Made by a program: the position numbers and the translations under genes
Notes under the pieces: generated by a model
What the model saw: only the letters and a program-made list of their open reading frames with translations
What the model was told of the DNA's origin: nothing
Database searches by the model: none
Shown: positions 36,355 through 44,938 of the stretch, piece by piece
Layout: each line of letters opens with the position of its first letter
Numbering within the stretch: position 1 is the first letter of the stretch
From: Arthrobacter sp. 9AX
GTDB taxonomy: Bacteria; Actinomycetota; Actinomycetes; Actinomycetales; Micrococcaceae
NCBI RefSeq assembly: GCF_902506095.1
Contig: NZ_LR733293.1
Span: forward strand, 4,073,476 to 4,137,475
DNA length: 64,000 bases
Direction: 5' to 3'

Positions 36355-36473
36355 TTGGGGGCCAGTTCCTACCGTCCGACTGGTAGCTTCCCCAGGAGCT
36401 GTTAGACCTCATTGTCCGTAACCTTGACAAAAGCATCGGACGCGAATTGCAAATGGCACCCTGGAATCCCGCA

Positions 36474-36489
36474 GTAACGCTGTAGTAAC
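36474..36489 (+). promoter_or_regulatory. GTAAC-N6-GTAAC box 5
   Basis: GTAACGCTGTAGTAAC, 70 bp before the TTG at 36559. Orientation follows the gene it precedes, opposite to box 4. Confidence 0.65.
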
Positions 36490-36558
36490 GCCACGTGAGA
36501 TATGTGTCCTTTATCAGAATCCGTCACGGGGGGTTCTCAGCCGAGCCAGGAGGTTTCG

Positions 36559-37215
36559 TTGGAAAATACCGATGATTCGTCAGCAGCGGACAGCGCGTTA
36601 GACCAAGAAAGTATCGCGAGGGCTGCGGACCTGCTTGCCAGCCTGCCGCCTAGTTACAAACTTCCCGAGGGGTTCGCCGAGGTGTTCACAGAGCGAAATA
36701 CCTTGAGGTACCGCATAGCTCTTGTACCCGCGCACCGCCATGAAGACCTCTTGGGGAAAATACGAGGCAGTTACAGCACCTATATGCTGCTGGGCTCAGG
36801 GAGTAGCCAAACTGATTCTTTGGGGCAGGCGTTTATTGACGTGGACGATCTGCTTCGTGCCGTCAGAGGGGGCAGGCCCATGCATAAGGGTATACATCCT
36901 TGGCCGGATGGGAATGTGGGCGGCAGAAATGATGTGGTTCCTTACGATGTGTTGGTTACGGGAGTTCCGGTCACTGTAGTAACTGGAACCGGCGACATCC
37001 CCACGCTATTCACAACCAAGAATCAGGAAGTAGCCGATTACGATGGTCGCGGAATGACACTTGCCTCGTGGTACGAACCGGCGCCTCGTAGCGGTAGGTC
37101 AGCAGGGAGCATTCTCGTAACGAGCTTTGCTCTCGACGGGGCCATCAGAGGAGACGAGGCGTTCGACTGGCAAACCTCCGTAGAAGTCGTTTTCGGACGC
37201 GCCGCCATCTACTGA
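36559..37215 (+). CDS. Hypothetical protein of the boxed island
   Basis: 218 aa. The TTG at 36559 has AGGAGG five bases upstream and puts box 5 at the same distance as box 4 from its gene; the ATG at 36502 has no ribosome site. The N-terminus is acidic and Ser-rich (ENTDDSSAADSALDQES), followed by ARAADLLASLPPSYKLPEGF and a mixed alpha/beta domain with RYRIALVPAHRHEDLLG. No signal peptide, membrane helix or recognised family. Divergent from the lipase gene and apparently under the same regulator. Confidence 0.6.
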   Translation: MENTDDSSAADSALDQESIARAADLLASLPPSYKLPEGFAEVFTERNTLRYRIALVPAHRHEDLLGKIRGSYSTYMLLGSGSSQTDSLGQAFIDVDDLLRAVRGGRPMHKGIHPWPDGNVGGRNDVVPYDVLVTGVPVTVVTGTGDIPTLFTTKNQEVADYDGRGMTLASWYEPAPRSGRSAGSILVTSFALDGAIRGDEAFDWQTSVEVVFGRAAIY

Positions 37216-37444
37216 AGTTGGGGGGCTACGCTGCCCGTGCAGCTTGGTCGCGCGAGCCGAATCTGATCTCGAGCAGTCGGGCGGTCTGCTGCGGCAACTG
37301 TTTCCCCTGGCAGGTGCGGTGTACGGCGCCCCCATTCACACATTTAGCCCGCTGAGACAAGCCCGGTCCACGCCTGTGTGATGACGGCACGTAAATGCCA
37401 AACCCAGCGGGGTGCTGAAGACCTCAACGGGCAACCCTATCTGC

Positions 37445-38005
37445 TCAGGTCTTTTTGCGGTTGCTTCGCAACGCCAAGGCCGTGCGCACGGTCCGCGCCT
37501 TTGTGGCCTTACCGCGCGAAGACGAGACAGCTGCTGCTGGTGGAGTTGCGTGGTTCCGATCGGCGTTGAGTCGAGCCTGCACGGCTTTCCGTCGTTCTGC
37601 TAAGTCGTAAGTCGCTGCAGTTTCATCCGCTGGCTGTTCGGGCTTAGCGTTGTCAGCTTCGACGTTTCGGCGACGGGCCTTGTCGGCCCGTTCGGCTTCC
37701 GCGAGGAGCTGGTCGGCTTGGGCTTTTCCGCTAATGCTGCCGTACGTTCTTCTCAGTAGGAGGCGACACCGAAAAGGTTGCCGATGGTGTCGGACGTGGC
37801 GGGTAACAGCGATCATGACGTAGGGCCATTGGCCTAAGTCCCAGCCCTCGCAGCCCCACACACCAAGGATTGCCCAGCCCTCGGCATCGATCAGCTCCAT
37901 CCAGTCGCAGCCGCCGTTTTCGTGGTAGTCACGAAGGACGGATACTGCCTCGATTACTTCGTTGGTGTCGGCCGTAGTGGCGGTGTCGGTTGCAATGGCG
38001 TTCAT
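37445..38005 (-). CDS. Hypothetical plasmid-like protein
   Basis: 186 aa from ATG 38005. The N-terminal half (VLRDYHENGGCDWMELIDAE ... GVWGCEGWDLGQWPYVMIAV) is acidic and Trp-rich and looks like a small globular domain. The C-terminal half is a highly charged helix (QLLAEAERADKARRRN) ending in a basic tail. Between them CRLLLRRTYGSI reads unnaturally, so a local frameshift is possible. This type is common among actinobacterial plasmid genes, with no known function. Confidence 0.5.
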   Translation of the reverse strand: MNAIATDTATTADTNEVIEAVSVLRDYHENGGCDWMELIDAEGWAILGVWGCEGWDLGQWPYVMIAVTRHVRHHRQPFRCRLLLRRTYGSISGKAQADQLLAEAERADKARRRNVEADNAKPEQPADETAATYDLAERRKAVQARLNADRNHATPPAAAVSSSRGKATKARTVRTALALRSNRKKT

Positions 38006-38281
38006 GGTTTTCGTCTCTGCCGCGGAGAAGCCCTTTATCGGGCATCGTGCGCACCTCGCATCGAGCCTCTGCTAATCACGGCTCCGGGATAGTCCGAGAT
38101 TGTGCGATGAGGGATCCGCCACCGGGCAATCCATTCAATGCCCGTTTGACCGAGCCATGGTCACGCTACCCATGGAACCGGGCGGTGCGGATAATGACTG
38201 ACACCATCGCAATAGATCCAAAGCCCCTCCTTAGAGCTATTCGATTTGGAACCGGCCAGCATCCCGACTAACGGAGGCAAG

Positions 38282-38569
38282 ATGGCAACGAAGGAAGAAG
38301 TGCAGCGAAGGCTTCAACGCATCTTGCGCTGGTTCCTTCCAGTAATGATCATCATGCTGATCTCAACCGTTTTAAGTCTCGTTGGTATCGATTCGGAGGC
38401 GTGGTTCTGGACCCGGAGTATTCTCTTCGGCGTCGCTGTCGTCGTAGTCTGCGTCCAAGTCACCAGATTCTCATTGTGGCAGCGGGACGAGTACTGGCGC
38501 GGACACGGACGGGACCCTAAGTACCCGGACCGCTTCCCCTCGCGTGGCACTGCTGATTGGGCAACATGA
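38282..38569 (+). CDS. Small membrane protein
   Basis: 95 aa; ATG 38282 follows GGAGG. Two hydrophobic helices (FLPVMIIMLISTVLSLVG and ILFGVAVVVVCVQVTRF) precede a basic, aromatic tail RFSLWQRDEYWRGHGRDPKY. A truncated relative lies at 1342-1545. Unknown function. Confidence 0.7.
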   Translation: MATKEEVQRRLQRILRWFLPVMIIMLISTVLSLVGIDSEAWFWTRSILFGVAVVVVCVQVTRFSLWQRDEYWRGHGRDPKYPDRFPSRGTADWAT

Positions 38570-38714
38570 CGACAGCAACGGGTGTGAAGTACGAGACGAG
38601 GTCCGTCAAGACTTCCCTCTTCGCCTGGACATCAAGCTTTCTTGGAGAGCTTAGAGTGACGCGACCTTTCCCCAAAACGCCGCCATCTATCGCTCATCCC
38701 AGTCTCCCGACCTA

Positions 38715-40037
38715 CTAGTGCCGCGGAGACTCACCTTTATCAACAAGTTTATTCTGATACATATAAAGCGAGAAAGCGGAGATTGCTTTGATCAGACTCC
38801 CTGAACCCATGCTTGGGCGCCAATGCATCGCCGCAACGTTTTCTCTGAAGCCCTCCCGCAGCGGCGTTGCAGATAGGGCAAGCACTGGTCTTCCCGATAG
38901 CCGCAAATTCGAAATACGTTTCTCCGCTGCTTTCGGATTGCGAGGCAGCGCAACGAGCGTAAGTCGGCCAGCGGCACCATATTGGACGCTAATCTCGTCA
39001 TCTTTACCACCTAGCACTTTTCGATATTTTATACCTTCTTCAGTGAGAGCGTCCACGATCTGACGTTTGAGAACGTAAATCTCTGCATCTGTTGAACTGC
39101 TGGTCGTCCCCTCGGTCTTTTCGACGTACTCCAAGGCTGCTTCATACGCACGATCAACTTCTGTGAACAAAGTGCCGAGCGCCAGGGCGGTCGAATTCTT
39201 GGACGCATTCTTCGACACCCGGCCTGGGCCTTGCTCTTGCACATCCACCGGACCGTCAGTCGTGGTGGGTGGAATCGCAACGTCAACCGGGACCTCCGCA
39301 TCCGCCGGGACCTCCGCCTCGACCGGGACCTCCTCAGTTTTATCAGGCAGTTCCCGCACTAAGAGGGACATGAAGTTTGAGCACGCTTTCTTCTGAAGGT
39401 CGGATACTGCCTCAACTTCAAGTTGGCTCAAAAGAATTGTGGCAAAACCCTCAGATATCGCATTGTCCTTATTTTCTGCCTTCGAGGGGAAGGCTCGCTC
39501 AGTTATCCACTCGTATCTTTCCCACCAGTTCTCTGCGTGATCCTTTGCCTTTGTATGCTTTAGTTGAGCGAACACGACCGCGGCTGTGATGACGGCTGCG
39601 AGTAGAGCTGCAACTCCTCCCACTGCTGGGCTTACAAAGAGCCGTCCGAGATATGACTGGACCCGCTGCTCAGTTTGCTGAACTATGAAGGCTTTAAAAG
39701 TTTGATCGCCGACGTTTAGCAGAAAAGCTGCGGCTAAAGTCAAAATGGCTCCGAGAGCAATACAAGCAACAAGAGTTACCCACTCTTTGCGAATGATTCC
39801 AACAAACTCGCCAAATTCACTCCGGATGCTTTGGCCTTTAGCACTGACGATCGCGCTTCTTAGAGATGCAATCTCGGCTTTCCTCTGAGCGACTTCAGCG
39901 CGAAGTGCAGCCACTTGGCTCTTCTTATCAACGGTTCCCCCGTCACTTGCCAACTCATCCTGATTTTTAGCCGGAGGGGACTCCCCTGCGTTCTCCATTT
40001 TGGTCCTCTCAGCTTCAAGCCCAGCTGCTTCGTTCAC
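38715..40037 (-). CDS. Membrane protein with coiled coil and acidic repeats
   Basis: 440 aa from GTG 40037, whose bases overlap the TGA of the upstream gene (GTGA). ATG 39998 with GAGAGGA upstream is an alternative start (427 aa). Order: an acidic N-terminus, a coiled coil (AALRAEVAQRKAEIASLRSA, ~40-65), two membrane helices (~87-110 and ~140-160), a soluble region, a Val-Pro-Glu/Asp repeat (VEAEVPADAEVPVDVAIPP, ~240-260), and a C-terminal alpha/beta region. DNA is AT-richer than its flanks. No family recognised; the architecture suggests a membrane-bound scaffold or sensor. Confidence 0.65.
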   Translation of the reverse strand: MNEAAGLEAERTKMENAGESPPAKNQDELASDGGTVDKKSQVAALRAEVAQRKAEIASLRSAIVSAKGQSIRSEFGEFVGIIRKEWVTLVACIALGAILTLAAAFLLNVGDQTFKAFIVQQTEQRVQSYLGRLFVSPAVGGVAALLAAVITAAVVFAQLKHTKAKDHAENWWERYEWITERAFPSKAENKDNAISEGFATILLSQLEVEAVSDLQKKACSNFMSLLVRELPDKTEEVPVEAEVPADAEVPVDVAIPPTTTDGPVDVQEQGPGRVSKNASKNSTALALGTLFTEVDRAYEAALEYVEKTEGTTSSSTDAEIYVLKRQIVDALTEEGIKYRKVLGGKDDEISVQYGAAGRLTLVALPRNPKAAEKRISNLRLSGRPVLALSATPLREGFRENVAAMHWRPSMGSGSLIKAISAFSLYMYQNKLVDKGESPRH

Positions 40038-40522
40038 GCGTCTTTTAGCCTCCTGCCGCCGGGAAGTTTCTCACCCCTAGGGTCGACTGATGGGCGTTCG
40101 TCCCGTGGGCAAGAGCAGCGTCCGATAAACGAATGGGCTAGCGTTCCGCTGCTCGTACCCGAGCGCCCGGAGCGCTCCGTGACTAGCAAGCCAGTCCACC
40201 ACCTTCGGCATCTAAGCCCTACTGGGTCCGCGGCCCTTTGTGTCGTCATGAGCGAAGCGTGTATCCGCCAGGGCTGGATGAGCCACGGGGCGACGAACGA
40301 GAGGGCGCCGCGGACGTTCACGTGCCGGGCCCAGCCGCCAACGTGTACGATCTCGCGCAGGAGGTACTCCTCGCATTTTGCGAATGCATGCCGTTGACCC
40401 CGCCTGGACGGCGGGTACGGCACCGCGGCGCGGCCCGGGTCCGTCGGGTACGGGACTGTCTTCGAATTGAACTCGTGCCACCATTGGCGCAGACGTCCAC
40501 CATTCGTCTTGCCATTGCTCAT
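40034..40522 (-). CDS. Hypothetical protein
   Basis: 162 aa from ATG 40522, which has a strong GGAGGGGGAG upstream; it overlaps the downstream gene by four bases. Starts MSNGKTNGGRLRQWWHEFNS and includes CEEYLLREIVHVGGWARHVN. Basic and Trp-rich, no membrane helix. Composition towards the C-terminus (RRWWTGLLVTERSGRSG) is less protein-like. Coupling to the coiled-coil membrane protein is the main argument for its reality. Confidence 0.45.
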   Translation of the reverse strand: MSNGKTNGGRLRQWWHEFNSKTVPYPTDPGRAAVPYPPSRRGQRHAFAKCEEYLLREIVHVGGWARHVNVRGALSFVAPWLIQPWRIHASLMTTQRAADPVGLRCRRWWTGLLVTERSGRSGTSSGTLAHSFIGRCSCPRDERPSVDPRGEKLPGGRRLKDA

Positions 40523-41009
40523 TCGCTCCCCCTCCACCCTCTGTACTGACGACGATACCGGGGTCACCGGCTCCCGATCGGCGTCCGCCGCTAAACACCG
40601 ATGCGCGGCGTCATGGCCCTGTCCCAGTAGCCGGTCGATCACCGGACGTTTTGCGGCCCGCCAGGGGATCCCTTGCGGGCCGCACCCGTCGCCAAATAAC
40701 GCCGAAAAAAGACCGCCATTTACCGCCAGAAGTCACACTCCGGCCTTTTCGGAGACTTGTCGCCACGAGGTCAGAAACGGTCGTTTTGGAAGCGTCACTC
40801 TCCGGCGACCCCGCCATGTACCGGCTAACGCGACGATGGACGGACAGGCCTCTTTCGAACCGGCCACCCGGAGCGCCCACCGCCAACGTTCCCAAATACG
40901 TGAGGGTAAATAAAGAAAGCGTGGCAGCGTCAGGCATCAGGGCCATCTCCCCGACCTGGCTCAGAGAAGGTGGGGACGTGTCGGTGCTGCGTCTTGATTT
41001 CCCATCGCG
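40523..41009. other. Gene-poor stretch
   Basis: No supported gene. A small hairpin CTCCG...CGGAG lies near 40740. AAATAACGCCGA at 40695-40706 vaguely recalls, in inverse, the CATTATCGGCGTTT repeat at 46121 and 47229. Confidence 0.35.
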
Positions 41010-41447
41010 TTACGGGCGCGGCACTGCCCCGACGAGAACACTGGCGTGAACCTTGCGCCAACCCTCAAATTCGAGAGCCCGAGTGTCAAAGCCGGTTGTG
41101 ACGAACTTTACCGTCGGCTGTCCGATATGGGTGACGGTAACGATTTCCCGGTCACCTGTAATCCCGTCGCTGCAGCTACTAACCCATTGGTCTAATTTGT
41201 CCAGTGGATAGGCGGCGACGCAGGCGATGGCGTGGTCGGAGCTTTCCGCTGCGAAATACTTGACCCGGCCGTCCTCAGTGAGGAGTCGGAAGTCGGAAGG
41301 CATGTCTGGGTCTGAGAGCAGAATGTCGTCAGGAAAGTCGTCTTTGGCTTCTGCAGGCCTTTGGACTGCGGTGATCCCTGAGTAACTGGAGCAGCCGGTA
41401 ACTGCCAGAAGGACAGCGGCCGTAGTCATGAACACGCGGTATTTCAA
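41010..41447 (-). CDS. Putative lipoprotein
   Basis: 145 aa from TTG 41447, with GGGGGA a few bases upstream. A signal peptide (KYRVFMTTAAVLLAVTGCSS) carries the lipobox AVTGC, so the mature protein is anchored outside the membrane. Two further Cys (AIACVAAY and VSSCSDG) could form a disulfide. No known family. Stand-alone gene. Confidence 0.65.
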   Translation of the reverse strand: MKYRVFMTTAAVLLAVTGCSSYSGITAVQRPAEAKDDFPDDILLSDPDMPSDFRLLTEDGRVKYFAAESSDHAIACVAAYPLDKLDQWVSSCSDGITGDREIVTVTHIGQPTVKFVTTGFDTRALEFEGWRKVHASVLVGAVPRP

Positions 41448-41745
41448 TGTTCCCCCAAACAGTTTGAACAGCCACCTTATCCTGGGTCTCGCGTCCTATA
41501 GCGACATCGCCGAAGTCATGTTTTCCCCGCTCCCCCGGCCCATGAATAGGTGTAAGCCACTACCGGCCTACTCAACATAACCGGAACGAGAAAACGCAAG
41601 AACTCACCTAAAGCAGGCGGAAGGACCATCAGCCAGGGACTTGACCCCGCCGCCCCACACACCTGAATAGAACGGCAGCCAGGCTAGAGCCGCGACCCAG
41701 CCGTCAGAGCGAAGCAACCACAAGCTTTGTACACACGTCCAAGCA

Positions 41746-41769
41746 AAATCGCCTCTGACGAGGCAATTT
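41746..41769 (-). terminator. Terminator behind the tRNA 3' fragment
   Basis: On the minus strand GCCTC-GTCA-GAGGC is followed by GATTTTG. It sits directly after the tRNA-like 3' end, as expected for the native terminator of that tRNA gene. Confidence 0.5.
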
Positions 41770-41771
41770 GT

Positions 41772-41794
41772 TGTGCCCGAGGTGGGACTCGAAC
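41772..41794 (-). other. tRNA 3'-end fragment, probable att scar
   Basis: On the minus strand the 23 bases from G 41794 begin GTTCGAGTCCCACCTCGGGC and end ACA. This is a T loop, the 3' T-stem strand, the 3' acceptor strand and discriminator of a bacterial tRNA, in Leu/Ser style. The 5' T-stem strand and everything before it are absent. Such remnants are left where an integrase inserted an element into a tRNA 3' end. The element would then extend to the right. Confidence 0.55.
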
Positions 41795-41908
41795 TACATT
41801 CCCGCCCTTGAAAATACTGGGAACCCGCGAAAACATAGGGAAACCGGCCTAGTTCGAGGCCTGTAGGACGGGATCTGAGACGGAAAGTGTGGACAATGTC
41901 CACACCCC

Positions 41909-43237
41909 CTAATTCAGCTCAGGACACTTCGAACGGTAGTGGCCAGGGGTTCGGCAGTGTCCGCACTTTCGGACCTTGACGTCCTTTCCCATTGGCTCAT
42001 CCAATCCCTGTTCGACGGCCTGGTTCGAAGGCGTTGTACTCGGCTGCAGGTCGTCGAAATAGCCAGGTGCAGCCAAAGCGTCTGCTGCTCGTTTCAGCTC
42101 CCCTAACTCTGCGGCTGTCAGTGTCTGATCAGCGAAGGCGGCTTCTCGCATCATCTCCAGGAAGCGCTCGTTGAGGCCCCGCACTTGTTCCGCGCCCATG
42201 CCGCCACGACCGGCGACCTTTGCCAGTGCTTTAGCTTCGTCGCCGATGATCTTGCCGTCTTCCAAAGCGACAGCCAGCAACTCAAGGTACTCGGTGGCGG
42301 CCGCGTCACTTACATCGCCTGTGCTGATGGGTAGTCGGGACATCAGCGAAGACATCCAACCCTCGGTGCCTTTCCTCAAGGCAACTGCCCGGGTTACCGG
42401 GCTGACGGCTCCGAGCTTGTATGGATCGAAGAGCCCGCGGGACGGGTCGTGTCCGAATTCAATGGCTGCCTGATACCGGTCAAGCATCAGGGGAAGCAAA
42501 GCAGCCGTGGCCCTGACATCACCGAGAGCAGCATGGGCGTCTACGAGAGGTATCCCGGCGTGCTGGGCGAGTGTACCCAGCTTGTGGTTCGGAGTATCAA
42601 AAGTTTGCTGTCCCAGCCATAGCGAGCAAAGGGCGGGCAGAGGTGGTGTAGCGACGCCAGCACGGGCAAATTCAGCAGCGAAAAACCGCTCCTCGAAAAC
42701 TGCGTTGTGCGCGACAATCACTGCCCCGTCTAAACGCGCCAAGACCTCCGGCAGGACATCTGAGAAAAGCGGCGCATTCTTGACAGCGTCATTGGTGATT
42801 CCATGGACAAAAACTGCACCCGTGTCACGACCTTCCGGGTTGAGCAGCGTGGCGTATTCGTCTTCGATCCGCCCATTCTTATCAACCCGGGCAATCGCCA
42901 GTTCAATAACACGGTCACCATTGCCTGGAGAGAAACCCGTTGTCTCCACATCTATCACAGCGAAGGGACCGTCGTGGCTATAGCCCCTTCCTGAGGAAGG
43001 GCCTCCATAGCTGAACAGCTCGCCAACGCGACCCGGTTCGGCAAAGCGCATCGGCCGCTGGGAACGAACCGGCCGCTCAACGCGCGGCTGAGTATAAGTC
43101 AGTGGCGTGTTGGGCACTTCCAGCTTGGCAGGTTCAGGCCGAGCAGAAGCCGAACTACTTCCAGCCTGACGCTTCTTTTTGCGACCCCTCCACCAGAAAA
43201 AGGCGACGACAAATAGCAGACCAACTACAACTTCCAT
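41909..43237 (-). CDS. Membrane-anchored DnaQ-type exonuclease with zinc knuckle
   Basis: 442 aa from ATG 43237. Residues 1-17 are a membrane anchor (MEVVVGLLFVVAFFWWRGRKK) followed by a Pro/Ser linker. A DEDDh 3'-5' exonuclease domain follows (~90-260): FAVIDVETTGFSPG, FVHGITNDAV, VIVAHNAVFEERF and LVDAHAALGDVRAT supply the Asp/Glu/Asp/His/Asp residues. A helical region (~300-400) is followed at the extreme C-terminus by KCGHCRTPGHYRSKC, a perfect C-x2-C-x4-H-x4-C zinc knuckle, a single-stranded nucleic-acid-binding motif rare in bacteria. The enzyme probably trims DNA or RNA at the membrane. It adjoins the tRNA scar. Confidence 0.85.
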   Translation of the reverse strand: MEVVVGLLFVVAFFWWRGRKKKRQAGSSSASARPEPAKLEVPNTPLTYTQPRVERPVRSQRPMRFAEPGRVGELFSYGGPSSGRGYSHDGPFAVIDVETTGFSPGNGDRVIELAIARVDKNGRIEDEYATLLNPEGRDTGAVFVHGITNDAVKNAPLFSDVLPEVLARLDGAVIVAHNAVFEERFFAAEFARAGVATPPLPALCSLWLGQQTFDTPNHKLGTLAQHAGIPLVDAHAALGDVRATAALLPLMLDRYQAAIEFGHDPSRGLFDPYKLGAVSPVTRAVALRKGTEGWMSSLMSRLPISTGDVSDAAATEYLELLAVALEDGKIIGDEAKALAKVAGRGGMGAEQVRGLNERFLEMMREAAFADQTLTAAELGELKRAADALAAPGYFDDLQPSTTPSNQAVEQGLDEPMGKDVKVRKCGHCRTPGHYRSKCPELN

Positions 43238-43753
43238 GGGAACCCTTCATCGCGGCAAGAGCCCGATATTATCACCGCAATTCACCGCCTTCCGAACAAA
43301 TCGTGTTTGCTAAACGATGTCATCGACCTTCCGACTTTGCCCGCCATCTTCGCGGGATGCGTTGTGCCGCACTTTAGGAAGCTTCATCGGACAATATTGA
43401 CAACAACAAAGCATGACGCGGACCAGGTAAATGGCGGCCGAAAGTCATGCCGCCTGAGCCGTCCGCAACGATGAATGAGCAAAACGCAACCTCTCTGCTC
43501 GTCATTCTGATATGTCCCAATGATCGCTGGGCGGGTCCTCCACGCAACCAGGGCGCTACCGCGCCGACCCCGGAACCGAAAACTTGCCAGAACAACGGAA
43601 CCCGCTGTCCGCAGCGAAGTTTTCAGTCCCGGCGCCGGTACCCCAAGTTGCACTCCGGCCCCTCAACCCAGCGGATGGTCCCCTACCAGAACGACGCCCA
43701 CAACCAACAACCGCAGAACAAACGCAATGACAAGTCTGAAAGGGAATGGGATC
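43238..43753. other. Divergent intergenic region
   Basis: 516 bp between two divergent genes. No supported gene; open frames here lack starts with ribosome sites. Presumably holds both promoters. Confidence 0.4.
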
Positions 43754-44782
43754 ATGGAAAAGCTCACAATCAAGACACCATCGGATGCCCTCAGCTTCAT
43801 CGGGCACACACTCGGCTTCTGGCCCCAGGAAAGCCTCGTCTGCATCACCCTGAATGACAACAGCATCGGCGCCACCCTCAGGATCGACCTTCCCCGCCAA
43901 CCCGGCCAGGAACTCTCCTACGCGAAAACGGTCGCCCACTACCTCACCAGCGATACCACCGCCACTTCCGTCCTGTTCGCGGTCTACAGCAGCGAACCCT
44001 GCGAACAAGGGTCAGCCAAACCCCACGCCGCCACCATCGCCGCGCTCACCGGCGTTCTCGCCGAACAAGGCATCACCATCAGGGACGGCCTCTTCGTAGG
44101 AGACACAACCTTCTCCCCCTATGACGGCGAACCTGGCACCAGCATTGCGCTGCCCGTCAGCTCTACCCAGACCAGCGCCATTAACGCTGAATTCATCTAC
44201 CGCGGCAGCTACATCCAACCCACCGACCGCATCACGCTCCCAACAAACCACGAGGCAGCAGCGAAGGCAACCGCTGTCGAAAACTACATGGAAACCATCA
44301 GGTCGCAGCGGAGCGCCGACGCACTGCAGCAGGGCCGGGAACTCTGGTCAGACATGCTCGACTCCAAGAACTTCCCGAGCGATGAGGACTGCCACGCCCT
44401 GGTCGCGCATCTTCAGTTCCCCGCAATCCGGGACCGGCTCATCGCAGACATCCCCGGCGTGGACGAACCTATGCAGCACATCCTGTTCGCCCAGACCCAA
44501 TCAGCCCCGAGATGGTCACGCATCGAATGGGCACAACAACTGCTCCTGCACGCCTACACGCACACCAGCGCAGAACACGCAGCACCCGTCCTCACCGCCA
44601 TCGGCTACATCAACTGGTGGGAAGGCAAAGGCAGCAAAGCCCACCAATTCCTCCAACTCGCCCTCGACACCGACCCCGCCTACCGCCTCGCCCGCCTTAG
44701 CGACCAAATGATCGGCTCCGGCCTCGTCGCCGGCTGGAACATGAACAAAAAAACCGCCTACAAAGCACTGCCCTTCGACTAG
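43754..44782 (+). CDS. DUF4192 family protein
   Basis: 342 aa from ATG 43754; the open frame begins earlier at 43520 but the N-terminus KLTIKTPSDALSFIGHTLGF fits the family. DUF4192 is an actinobacterial domain with the signature FWPQESLVCITL near its start and GLFVGD in the middle. The C-terminus has a tetratricopeptide-like helix pair with AIGYINWWEGKGSKAHQFL, commonly seen in the family. Soluble. Its function is unknown; it is frequent on plasmids. The IS481 element landed 46 bp after its stop. Confidence 0.8.
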   Translation: MEKLTIKTPSDALSFIGHTLGFWPQESLVCITLNDNSIGATLRIDLPRQPGQELSYAKTVAHYLTSDTTATSVLFAVYSSEPCEQGSAKPHAATIAALTGVLAEQGITIRDGLFVGDTTFSPYDGEPGTSIALPVSSTQTSAINAEFIYRGSYIQPTDRITLPTNHEAAAKATAVENYMETIRSQRSADALQQGRELWSDMLDSKNFPSDEDCHALVAHLQFPAIRDRLIADIPGVDEPMQHILFAQTQSAPRWSRIEWAQQLLLHAYTHTSAEHAAPVLTAIGYINWWEGKGSKAHQFLQLALDTDPAYRLARLSDQMIGSGLVAGWNMNKKTAYKALPFD

Positions 44783-44879
44783 CCACAGAACATCAGCGAC
44801 GCAATAGCTCTGACCGCGTGTGCCCCGGACTAGGTGTACTGAGCCGGGACGTTGTTGACATGTAGGGCTTGAAAACGAG

Positions 44880-44938
44880 GAGGACCTCCGGGCTAAGTGG
44901 AGCTGTCTAGTTCACACACTTTGCGCTCGGAGGTCCTC
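44880..44938 (+). promoter_or_regulatory. Hairpin sequestering the transposase ribosome site
   Basis: Perfect 11-bp inverted repeat GAGGACCTCCG (44880-44890) and CGGAGGTCCTC (44928-44938). The right arm contains the GGAGG Shine-Dalgarno site and ends directly before the GTG start. Transcripts entering from outside would fold and block translation, a known safety device of insertion sequences. Confidence 0.65.

Noticed and set aside
41604-41903. Minus-strand open frame of 99 codons
   Set aside because: It runs through the tRNA 3' fragment and its terminator and has no ribosome site, so it is not a gene.
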